Shown in pieces: positions 9,052-15,988 of a stretch of DNA of 54,992 nucleotides (positions within the stretch are counted from its first letter, which is position 1; each line of letters opens with the position of its first letter). The notes under the pieces were generated by a model. It searched no databases, was not told the origin of the DNA, and worked only from the letters and a program-made list of their open reading frames with translations. Source of the DNA: Leptospira adleri. GTDB lineage: Bacteria; Spirochaetota; Leptospiria; Leptospirales; Leptospiraceae. The stretch spans positions 1 through 54,992 of the forward strand of contig NZ_NPDU01000029.1 of the NCBI RefSeq assembly GCF_002811985.1, read 5' to 3'. A program made the translations under genes and the position numbers.

Positions 9052-9771
9052 TCATATCGGAGGACTTGTCTTTGTGGGGGGCAATGGTCCTGGGTTATAA
9101 AGATGGTCGTGTTCTTTTAAAGAAGTTCCCGCCGCGATTACATCGACATCGGATATGATTTTTTCTGTTGCTTCAATTTTTCCGGTGATGTCCAAATCTC
9201 CCTCGAAGGTCGTTTTCCCTACGATTTTCGTATCGCCGTTTATTTGAACTTTAGAATTTATCTCAACATTTTCAAACGTGAGGGTTGCTTTTTTGACTGT
9301 AAAATCAAGTTTCAAAACGACTTCTTGCGATTCGTTATATACCTCAATTTTATTCGTCGTTTGACGAACCGCGTAGCCTGACTCGTGAAAATCAATGATG
9401 TCGGTCTCCGGGTCGATAAAAGAAAATTTATTCCAGAAGTCTTGAATGTTTGATAAATCGGAATCCTTTGTTGAAAATGGAAAAACTTGAGTAATGAGAG
9501 GAGCGCGAAAAGAACCTCCTATAAACTCAAGTAATACAAGTTGATCTTTTTTAAGACCAAACGCTCGACCGTGAGCATCGCCTCCTTGTTTTAAAAAAGG
9601 TCCAAAATACCTGACCTTTTGAAATGGTTCCCCAAAAGTTGTCAGAACATTTGCGCGGAAACGGGGAAGAACTTCAGTAACGGTCGCGATCATCACAGGA
9701 GTCAATCTCGCATCCGGGGACTGCGGTTTTTCCTGCCAATCAAAAGGATCGTTCGAAAATGACCCTCTCAT
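9052..9771 (-). CDS. Baseplate assembly protein V / tail spike (gpV-like)
   Basis: 239 residues. The N-terminal half (about 20-110) is an OB-fold-like region with FGLKKDQLVLLEFIGGSFRAP, typical of gpV/gp45 baseplate spikes. The second half has repeated short strands ending in the pattern of a triple-stranded beta-helix. The end, GTSLKEHDHLYNPGPLPPTK, carries the HxH (His221, His223) that binds iron at the spike tip in this family, followed by the Pro-rich apex. It pierces the outer membrane during infection. Its ATG overlaps the stop of the upstream tail gene by 4 nt (9768-9771), so translation is coupled. Confidence 0.85.
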   Translation of the reverse strand: MRGSFSNDPFDWQEKPQSPDARLTPVMIATVTEVLPRFRANVLTTFGEPFQKVRYFGPFLKQGGDAHGRAFGLKKDQLVLLEFIGGSFRAPLITQVFPFSTKDSDLSNIQDFWNKFSFIDPETDIIDFHESGYAVRQTTNKIEVYNESQEVVLKLDFTVKKATLTFENVEINSKVQINGDTKIVGKTTFEGDLDITGKIEATEKIISDVDVIAAGTSLKEHDHLYNPGPLPPTKTSPPI

Positions 9772-11717
9772 ATCGAAATGATATTACTCCCGCCTGAAAT
9801 CGATTCCAAATAAAAGCGAAATAGAATCTTATCCCCGTCTTGAATCACTCCAAGAAAACGAGCGTCATTTACTCTTGGATCGGACTTGAATTGTCGTAAT
9901 AATTCCTTAATATATCCCTTACTGTAAATCTCATCCGGGGTTTCTCCCCAAGCAATCGGATTCCCAATATCCGGACTTCCCGGAATCGATCCGATCACTA
10001 TATCAATATGATCCAGCTTTTCATTTACGAGAGCCTCATCACCCTCCACAATTTCCAAATCGCCAGTTGGCGAAATCGCAATCCCTCGGTTTTCAGTGAG
10101 TTTTATATCACAGCCTAAAAGACCGATTTCTAAATCCTTTGGAGTTGGATTGTCCGGCAAAACCGTAAAAACATTTGTTTTAGTTCCGTAAGGGATTTTA
10201 ATTGCGCGTCTTGCAAGAATGGTAGTCTCATGTTGTCCGTTATACAGCGCTAGTGCTTGTCCTAAATTCACATCCCCTAATTTTTTTTCTGCAATCGACT
10301 CCCAGGTATCCCCAGACGACACATAATGAATGGAATATTCATTATCAACAGCCGCTTCGTTAATTGCGCTTTGAGTTTCTAAAAGAATCTGATTTGCAGT
10401 CAAAGCAAACTGGTAAACGTCGTTATCAATCCAAGCACTCAAATCGGCGTTCGGTAGGAGAGACATAGATTCATACGATCCCCCCGTTTGAACCGGAATC
10501 GTAAATTGAGCAATAAGTAAAATTAAGGCACTACAATCCGAGGAGGCTTTTTCTAAATTTTGTCTAAAATCTGCCTCGTTCGATCTCGATTTTCGATAAG
10601 CATCGTCAATTCTCTGCGAGATTTCTTCCGCATTAAATCCCCGTTTCTTTGATTTGATTCCAAGATCAGCTTTAGCACTCTCAAAAGTTTTTCTCGCTAA
10701 TTTCCCTTGAGCATTGAATTGGTCCTTCATTCGATCCCAGGAGGAAAGAAGTCTCTTAGTAGAACTAGCAAATACTTGAACCCCTCTCGCGACTCCAAGA
10801 AGCGCACCTGATAACTGCAAGGGAAGATTTATGATATTTTCTAATTCATTCATGAGTCCTGAAATGGTTCGAAACGGATTAAAGTTACTTCGTATGAGTT
10901 GGCTCGTTATGGAAGAATCAAGTTCGCGTACAACAACCAGATTCAAAGAATATTTGTAAGTATTCGTGTCAGATACGGAACGAGTTATCGCAAAACCACT
11001 GGACGGAATGACTACCTCTACGGTTCGGTTTCTGTCATAGTCCCGAAAAACCATTGCGTGACTCTTCCAAGTGAGACGTCTTTCTCTGAAAAGTTTTGCA
11101 ATCTTAGATCCTTGAGGATCGTTAGAGGTATATTGGACCGGATCAAGACTTCTCGAATAGTGAAGGATAAACATAAAATCCTGGAATTCTTGGAGTCCCG
11201 ACCTAAATTCCCCTCCTCCAAAACTTAGATAACTACTTCTGATTTTATCATAGTAGCTACTTACAGAATTTGAAACAATGCTCTTTGCGGCCGAGAACGC
11301 GGATTGGATAAAACCTGCGCCTGTATCACCCGGAATTGCAGACTTCGGCTTTGCAGGTAAACCTAAATGGTAGATATGGAATTCACCTTCTAATTTTATT
11401 TCATGATTATCGGGTCCATAATCAACAACCACAACTCCACCAAAAGTTTTTTCAATTCCGACGCGGTATTTAAAATTCTCTGTGTATTGGAGCGGACCAT
11501 TTACAAAAAAGTATTCATTCGAATCAACGTTTGCACCGGCCAGATTGTAGGAACCGTTGTTTTTCTTTTCATAGAAGGAAAGAGAGAATACGTTCTGCGG
11601 TTGGTAAGTTGGAGCTAAACTTCCGGAAAATGATCCTCCTGTAACTGAATTAAACGCTGATTTCGCACCGTCTACAACGCTCCCGCCAAAGCCAGAAATC
11701 GAATCTATCACTCCCAT
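9768..11717 (-). CDS. Tail/baseplate protein with LysM and gp25-like domains
   Basis: 649 residues that appear to join parts usually made separately. Residues 1-290 are beta-rich and resemble tail tube-associated proteins (SGFAITRSVSDTNTYKYS). About 330-410 are helical. About 459-510 form a LysM module (HYVSSGDTWESIAEKKLGD...KIPYG), as in T4 gp53/XkdP-like baseplate proteins that grip the tail. About 536-645 resemble the gp25/GpW/Mu gp46 baseplate wedge family (GIAISPTGDLEIVEGDEAL..ELLRQFKSDPR). The product would connect tube end and wedge. It is first of a minus-strand tail operon and lies divergent to the gpJ gene, with only 69 bp between them. The gp25-like assignment is moderate, the LysM strong. 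Confidence 0.65.
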   Translation of the reverse strand: MGVIDSISGFGGSVVDGAKSAFNSVTGGSFSGSLAPTYQPQNVFSLSFYEKKNNGSYNLAGANVDSNEYFFVNGPLQYTENFKYRVGIEKTFGGVVVVDYGPDNHEIKLEGEFHIYHLGLPAKPKSAIPGDTGAGFIQSAFSAAKSIVSNSVSSYYDKIRSSYLSFGGGEFRSGLQEFQDFMFILHYSRSLDPVQYTSNDPQGSKIAKLFRERRLTWKSHAMVFRDYDRNRTVEVVIPSSGFAITRSVSDTNTYKYSLNLVVVRELDSSITSQLIRSNFNPFRTISGLMNELENIINLPLQLSGALLGVARGVQVFASSTKRLLSSWDRMKDQFNAQGKLARKTFESAKADLGIKSKKRGFNAEEISQRIDDAYRKSRSNEADFRQNLEKASSDCSALILLIAQFTIPVQTGGSYESMSLLPNADLSAWIDNDVYQFALTANQILLETQSAINEAAVDNEYSIHYVSSGDTWESIAEKKLGDVNLGQALALYNGQHETTILARRAIKIPYGTKTNVFTVLPDNPTPKDLEIGLLGCDIKLTENRGIAISPTGDLEIVEGDEALVNEKLDHIDIVIGSIPGSPDIGNPIAWGETPDEIYSKGYIKELLRQFKSDPRVNDARFLGVIQDGDKILFRFYLESISGGSNIISI

Positions 11718-11786
11718 CGATTGAGATAATAGAATCTTTCAGCCTATCGGATTTCCGATTTTTGAATTCGAGTTACGTTTTCAGGA

Positions 11787-12983
11787 ATGGGTTCTCCCGC
11801 TCCTTACATTCCAAAAACGGCACTCGAATACAAGACAGCTCAACAAAATAGCTTACTTGCTAGCGGTTCTAGACTTTCAAACTTTAGTCCCGGATCCAGG
11901 ATCTCAACCTGGATAGCGACGATTGCTTCCGTTCTTGCAGAGGGAGATTTAAGAACTCTTAACGGATTTGAATACTCAATCAGAGAAGGGGTCTATAACG
12001 CCTTTGGTTTTACGAGGTTACCCGGCCTAAAATCAATCGGAGTTCTTCGAATCGAACATTCGGGTCACACAACTCCCGTAACGATCCCAGTCTTTACACT
12101 CGATCTCTTTGGTCTTCTTTATGAGTCAATCGCACCCGTTACGCTTCCCGTTGGTGAAACTTCCGTTGAAATCGAAATCAGAGCAAAGAACCCCGGAAAA
12201 GATTATAACATAACGAGGCTTTCCATTGATACCCAAGAAGGTCTTGGTACTTTAAATGTTCAAGTTCCACCGAATACAAGGATCTGGAATCCGAGTGATT
12301 TCGCAGGTGGAACAAACATTGAAAGCGAAGAAAATAGGCTTCGTCGTTTTCGTAACTTTATCGTTTCTCTAGGTCGCTCTACTCCTCTTGGGATCTATAC
12401 CGCCGCAACTTCTATCCCAGGTGTTGCAGGAATTCAATTAACGACTAACGTGAATCCGTATTCCGGTGCTTTTGAAATCGGTTGGATCAATCTGTATATC
12501 TCAGATGGTACATCAAATCCTCCAGAGAGCCTTCTTAATCTTGTTCAAAAGACCATTGAAGGAGATTTAAACGATCCTGAAAACTTTCCTGGATTTGCGG
12601 CCGCAGGTACCTTTGTTGCAGTATTTAGAATTCCAGTTCTCGGAATTACAGTTAAATTCGATCTTCAAATTCAAAACGGATCCCAACTTTCGAACGAACA
12701 AGCCTTAGATATAGCGAAGAATCAACTCACCCTTTACTTAAACACCTTACCCGTAGGATTTGATGTTTTACTAAAACAAGTAGAAGGAACAATTCTAAAA
12801 GCGCATCCGGACTTTTACAAAGTAAGCATAATCGAGTTTTATGGGAAACTCGCATCCGATCCAGTTCCTTTCCCACTTCCCACTCCAAGTGATATTTCCG
12901 TTCCTTCCATTGATCTTCCAAGAACCGGAGGATCTTCCGGAGGAATCACTTCAGGGACCGTGACTCGTGTGGAGCCGTCTTAG
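11787..12983 (+). CDS. Baseplate J-like protein (gpJ/Mu gp47)
   Basis: 398 residues. The family signature is clear around DFAGGTNIESEENRLRRFR..STPLGIYTAATSIPGV, with a conserved GGT(N/D)xES motif and the following helix. These proteins form the wedge of the contractile baseplate and hold the tail fibres. The C-terminal tail is Pro/Gly/Ser-rich (LPTPSDISVP, GGSSGGITSG) and probably a flexible linker. It starts the plus-strand tail cluster gpJ-gpI-fibre, all overlapping or nearly so. Confidence 0.85.
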   Translation: MGSPAPYIPKTALEYKTAQQNSLLASGSRLSNFSPGSRISTWIATIASVLAEGDLRTLNGFEYSIREGVYNAFGFTRLPGLKSIGVLRIEHSGHTTPVTIPVFTLDLFGLLYESIAPVTLPVGETSVEIEIRAKNPGKDYNITRLSIDTQEGLGTLNVQVPPNTRIWNPSDFAGGTNIESEENRLRRFRNFIVSLGRSTPLGIYTAATSIPGVAGIQLTTNVNPYSGAFEIGWINLYISDGTSNPPESLLNLVQKTIEGDLNDPENFPGFAAAGTFVAVFRIPVLGITVKFDLQIQNGSQLSNEQALDIAKNQLTLYLNTLPVGFDVLLKQVEGTILKAHPDFYKVSIIEFYGKLASDPVPFPLPTPSDISVPSIDLPRTGGSSGGITSGTVTRVEPS

Positions 12984-12984
12984 T

Positions 12985-13584
12985 ATGCCACATGAAAACA
13001 AATTACTGGATGGACTCCCTCAATTTAATGAAACCGATCCAATCTTTAAAGAATTGTTCGGAGATCCTTCCAGACCTGAACTAAGTCCCGTTTCGAATAT
13101 AAACGATATCAATGTCGGAGCAATTTACAATTCAGTAGAGTGGCATCTTAGGTTTCAAGATCTTGCAGTCAAGAGCGCCGTTCTTTCAGGAGCCGAACAA
13201 CACTTTTTAGAAAAGTGGTCTGCGTTACTTGGAATTCCACGACCTGCGGGAATGGATGATTCCGAATTTGTCGGATATATCATCGGTTACGTTCTTTCAA
13301 ATGAACCTACAATTCCAAAAATTGCAGAGATATTTCCCAAACCGGATTTTTCAATTCTTCGCCCAGATGAGTTAGGTTTTGCAACCGATGTATCCGCAAG
13401 CGATCTCGGCCTCATTCTTCCCGGACCCGATACCAAAGCCGTTTCATCAATTGTCACGCCGGACAGGGGCGCGACGTACGTTCTCACCAATGATATAAGC
13501 AAGTTATCCGACTTACAACTCACCGAACTCAATCGAATTCTTGCGGCGGGCGTTGCCGCGTTTGCAGGGGAAACAGATGGCTAA
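12985..13584 (+). CDS. Tail protein I / gp48-like baseplate protein
   Basis: 199 residues from ATG 12985. A GTG at 12967 would overlap gpJ, but the ATG has GGAG 10 nt upstream and follows the gpJ stop by one base. It lies between gpJ and the fibre gene exactly where gpI/Mu gp48 proteins (baseplate attachment of fibres) are found. The helical N-terminal half (EWHLRFQDLAVKSAVLSGAEQHFLEKWSALLGIPR) is the expected style. The stop codon overlaps the next gene's start (ATGGCTAA). Confidence 0.6.
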   Translation: MPHENKLLDGLPQFNETDPIFKELFGDPSRPELSPVSNINDINVGAIYNSVEWHLRFQDLAVKSAVLSGAEQHFLEKWSALLGIPRPAGMDDSEFVGYIIGYVLSNEPTIPKIAEIFPKPDFSILRPDELGFATDVSASDLGLILPGPDTKAVSSIVTPDRGATYVLTNDISKLSDLQLTELNRILAAGVAAFAGETDG

Positions 13585-14362
13585 CGAATTAAAAATTCCT
13601 TTAACGGATAACGAAGTAAAAGTATATTATCAGAGTTTACTTCAAAAAGTTACGGCAAACGATTTCAATCGACTTTCGGGGGCCGAATCAGAACATTCTG
13701 CAATTCCAGCCGTTTTAAGTGCGATACTTGCGACTATCGGAAGAAATTCAGATACCGCGATTGGTTTTTCAGTTTCTACACTTGATAATCAAACGATTCA
13801 GGTTGGAAGCGGTCTTTACATTCGACCCCACGCAGTCTATATCTTTCCGCCCGTAACCTTAACCCCTAATTCCGGTTCTTTAGAAGGAATTTATGAAATC
13901 GAACTCGAAGAAGCTCTTACCGATTCTTCGGCTGTTCCTCTTTGGAATACAACGACTCAAAGATTTCAACCACAAGTAAGACCGACTCGTAAAACATACC
14001 GAACTAGTCTCTTTGAACAGTGGGTAAATACTCAAGGACTTCCGACTCCGACCACGGGAAGAATCGGACTTTTATCTTTTAAGAAAAATAGCATCGGAGA
14101 ACCCATTACAAACCTCAACCGGATTTTACCGGTCTATGATCCCGGTTTAATTGGAGTGGAAGTTCAGTTAGATCCCGGCATTGGAGACCGAACCTCCCTT
14201 GCCGATGCAATCAATTGGCTATTTCAACATTTAGAATCGAAAGATTTTTTAAGGACTACTTCCTCACCTGGATTTGACAACGCAAAGTTTCAAGTCAGGA
14301 CGCAAGGAAACTTTGCCTATTGGAGTAAGGATGGAGGAGGTACCTGGCTCCCTTTCGCATAA
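13577..14362 (+). CDS. Tail fibre protein (zero-frame product)
   Basis: 261 residues from ATG 13577, chosen because AGGGG lies 6 nt upstream and ATGGCTAA overlaps the gpI stop. An N-terminal helical section (about 1-60) is followed by beta-rich sequence typical of fibre attachment domains (TIQVGSGLYIRPHAVYIFPPV). The reading ends at TAA 14360, directly after KDGGGTWLPFA. The next frame (-1) continues without stop to 14799 as RITPPSGPSSPVSGAGGHW and then a Cys-rich domain. A slippery heptamer and stem are placed as for ribosomal frameshifting, so this may be the shorter of two products. Receptor-binding function is inferred. Confidence 0.75.
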   Translation: MANELKIPLTDNEVKVYYQSLLQKVTANDFNRLSGAESEHSAIPAVLSAILATIGRNSDTAIGFSVSTLDNQTIQVGSGLYIRPHAVYIFPPVTLTPNSGSLEGIYEIELEEALTDSSAVPLWNTTTQRFQPQVRPTRKTYRTSLFEQWVNTQGLPTPTTGRIGLLSFKKNSIGEPITNLNRILPVYDPGLIGVEVQLDPGIGDRTSLADAINWLFQHLESKDFLRTTSSPGFDNAKFQVRTQGNFAYWSKDGGGTWLPFA

Positions 14363-14418
14363 CCCCACCCAGTGGCCCATCTTCTCCCGTTTCTGGAGCT
14401 GGTGGTCACTGGGTGGGG
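14350..14418 (+). promoter_or_regulatory. Candidate programmed -1 ribosomal frameshift signal
   Basis: The heptamer C CCT TTC (14350-14356) sits exactly in the X XXY YYZ register of the fibre frame (codons 258-260). It is followed by a 6-nt spacer, including the zero-frame stop TAA (14360-14362). Then comes a stem with perfect arms CCCCACCCAGTG (14363-14374) and CACTGGGTGGGG (14407-14418), extendable by three more pairs with one G-U. No T-run follows, so it does not look like a terminator. Heptamer, spacing and strong stem together match known -1 frameshift sites. Confidence 0.7.
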
Positions 14419-14802
14419 AATTTAGGACAGGATCGTTACGATGTTTTTCCAAAAGGTTCCTATTCGATCGGCGACGTTTGGCACGTAGTAGATGCACATA
14501 TCGATCAAGGTGGAAACGTTACCGATTGCGGTCAATGCGGTGGGAACAATAGCTGTTACAATCTTGGACCCTGGTTTGATTGTCCTAAGTGTCCGGCAGG
14601 ATATTCTCAAAGCAATGCAATAGGGCTATGTTGGGTTGGTGGAAGCGTTTTTAAACCGTGCTGTACGAGTACATGCTGTATCAATACTTGCAACACTTGT
14701 CATATTTCGAATTGGTTTACTCGTTATAAAATTTATAAATATGAATTCTTTACTTGGACCTTGGTATCTCAATATACCGTTCACGGAAGATTCTGGAGTT
14801 AG
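14356..14802 (+). CDS. Cys-rich C-terminal extension of the tail fibre, -1 frame
   Basis: An open -1 frame of 148 codons continues the fibre gene after the slippery site, giving a fused protein of about 408 residues. Its start, RITPPSGPSSPVSGAGGHW, is a typical Pro/Gly fibre linker. The following domain contains 12 cysteines, including CCTSTCCINTCNTC, which suggests a disulfide- or metal-stabilised tip domain. It has no good independent start: a GTG at 14413 lacks a well-spaced ribosome binding site (GGAG is 14 nt away). It is read either by frameshifting or, if a base is wrong or lost, it marks a sequencing error or a broken gene. Confidence 0.6.
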   Translation, partial: RITPPSGPSSPVSGAGGHWVGNLGQDRYDVFPKGSYSIGDVWHVVDAHIDQGGNVTDCGQCGGNNSCYNLGPWFDCPKCPAGYSQSNAIGLCWVGGSVFKPCCTSTCCINTCNTCHISNWFTRYKIYKYEFFTWTLVSQYTVHGRFWS

Positions 14803-14808
14803 TCAATT

Positions 14809-14976
14809 ATGGTTGAGAAGAAAAATGCTGATTTTTCAGAAAAAAGAATGGGAACCTGTCTTACGTGTCCCTTATTGTTAAAAGAATTTTTTGGAGAACG
14901 ATGCTCAGTATGTCATTGTTTTGTTAGGCTGAAAACGAAGTTAAAACGGGAATCATGTCCTGTCGGAAAATGGTAA
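14809..14976 (+). CDS. Small zinc-ribbon-like phage protein, CPxGKW family
   Basis: 55 residues from ATG 14809, with GGAG 10 nt upstream. The cysteines are spaced CLTC...CSVCHC, followed by FVRLKTKLKRESCPVGKW. This CxxC..CxxCxC..K..K...CPxGKW layout is a recurrent small protein near tail-fibre genes of many myoviruses, with presumed metal binding; its role is unknown. It lies between the Cys-rich fibre end and the next small gene, so it may help form or chaperone the fibre tip. Confidence 0.7.
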   Translation: MVEKKNADFSEKRMGTCLTCPLLLKEFFGERCSVCHCFVRLKTKLKRESCPVGKW

Positions 14977-15011
14977 ATTAAAAAATGTCTGGATGTTGCG
15001 GAGGAAGCAGT

Positions 15012-15320
15012 ATGAACCAACAACTTATTTTTCAACAATTGAGCCAACTCACTGGCTTAGGTATAAACAAAGGGAAAGAGCCAAGCGAAGCGGCAAACGA
15101 AGCAAATATTTTGATTAAGGCATTGCTTGTAAAATCAAATGAAATGGCGAAAAACTTTCCGGAAAGTAACAAGGAATTGATCTTTCACCAACTCACTCAA
15201 TACGCGTATGGAAAATTCAGTGTTGAATCAGATATTCCAAAAGTTGTGGAGATCGTATCGAATATCGTTGCCGACCTTCTGTCAAAAGCTAAGGCTCTGG
15301 AAAGTCAACTCACAGGCTAA
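15012..15320 (+). CDS. Small helical phage protein
   Basis: 102 residues from ATG 15012, chosen because GGAGGAAG ends 4 nt upstream (a strong ribosome binding site). An earlier ATG at 14985 would add nine residues (MSGCCGGSS) without a good site. The sequence is almost all helix, with no motif recognised. It is co-oriented with the fibre cluster and probably a minor virion or chaperone protein. Confidence 0.55.
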   Translation: MNQQLIFQQLSQLTGLGINKGKEPSEAANEANILIKALLVKSNEMAKNFPESNKELIFHQLTQYAYGKFSVESDIPKVVEIVSNIVADLLSKAKALESQLTG

Positions 15321-15325
15321 AGAAA

Positions 15326-15616
15326 ATGAAATCTAGAATCCGAAATCGAATAGACCTCTTTTTTTGGCGAATTAAGGCTTCGCGATTTTCTTCAAAGACT
15401 TTGATTGATAACGAAGGTTGGCGGCTTGTGATTCGAAATCATTGGTCGCACTGGTTTAACGGATTCCCATTCTTTGCTCTTTCTTTTGAAAGAGGAACCG
15501 GCAATGGATCTGTTTTGGTTCTAAACGCCGGTTTCATTGGGTTTGTATTTGTATTGTTTATTTACTCCAAATCTTCAATTGGTTCCCAAGGTAAGAAAGT
15601 TTGGAAACAGACCTGA
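15326..15616 (+). CDS. Small membrane protein of the tail cluster
   Basis: 96 residues. A basic, aromatic N-terminal half (WRLVIRNHWSHWFNG) is followed by a hydrophobic stretch (SVLVLNAGFIGFVFVLFIY), a likely transmembrane helix, with a charged C-terminus. Five bases separate it from the preceding gene. Paired with the next small membrane protein, it could be part of a lysis or superinfection cassette, but neither is recognisable as a known holin or spanin. Confidence 0.5.
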   Translation: MKSRIRNRIDLFFWRIKASRFSSKTLIDNEGWRLVIRNHWSHWFNGFPFFALSFERGTGNGSVLVLNAGFIGFVFVLFIYSKSSIGSQGKKVWKQT

Positions 15617-15732
15617 TATTTCTGATCTTGATTTATACTGTAATTGGAACCGTTTCCGGTTGGGTGGTCTTCGCGATTTTGGCTCTTCTCGTTTATATAT
15701 GCGTTTTTGGGATTAAGAGATACAAAATATGA
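15601..15732 (+). CDS. Very small single-span membrane protein
   Basis: 43 residues from TTG 15601, with AAGG (15588-15591) 9 nt upstream; it overlaps the preceding membrane gene by 16 nt. It is a nearly pure transmembrane helix (LIFLILIYTVIGTVSGWVVFAILALLVYICVF) with a basic tail KRYK. The overlap and the double membrane genes are reminiscent of lysis modules. A weaker possibility is a non-coding tail of the previous gene. Confidence 0.4.
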   Translation: METDLIFLILIYTVIGTVSGWVVFAILALLVYICVFGIKRYKI

Positions 15733-15747
15733 TCTAAAGCCCAATTC

Positions 15748-15972
15748 TTAATCCAGATCCCCGAATTGGATTTCTCTTTCAAAATCACCGACCAATTCTC
15801 GCTTTTGTAAAAAGCGTACTAGACTATCCCGATCGACATACACCTTGTCAATTGCGGTCATGATCTCATCAAAGGATCGCTGTGACAGCGCATGAAAAAA
15901 TAGACCTTCTGTTATCAATGCTCGAAATTGGAGCACTTCCGGATGATGTCTAAACGGTTCTTGATTTTTCAA
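15748..15972 (-). CDS. Small hypothetical protein
   Basis: 74 residues, charged and helical (SQRSFDEIMTAIDKVYVDRDSLVRFLQKRE). It lies 16 nt downstream of the large ParB-domain polyvalent gene on the same strand, so it is probably co-expressed. It converges with the tail cluster. Not recognised. Confidence 0.45.
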   Translation of the reverse strand: MKNQEPFRHHPEVLQFRALITEGLFFHALSQRSFDEIMTAIDKVYVDRDSLVRFLQKRELVGDFEREIQFGDLD

Positions 15973-15988
15973 AATTACCTTCCATATT

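Noticed and set aside
14363..14418. Stem as an intrinsic terminator of the fibre gene
   Set aside because: No T-tract follows, and coding continues in the -1 frame; the place fits frameshifting better.
14274..14552. +1 frame ORF across the tail-fibre end
   Set aside because: Arg/Trp/Ser-rich nonsense composition; the -1 frame is the protein-like one and has the slippery site.
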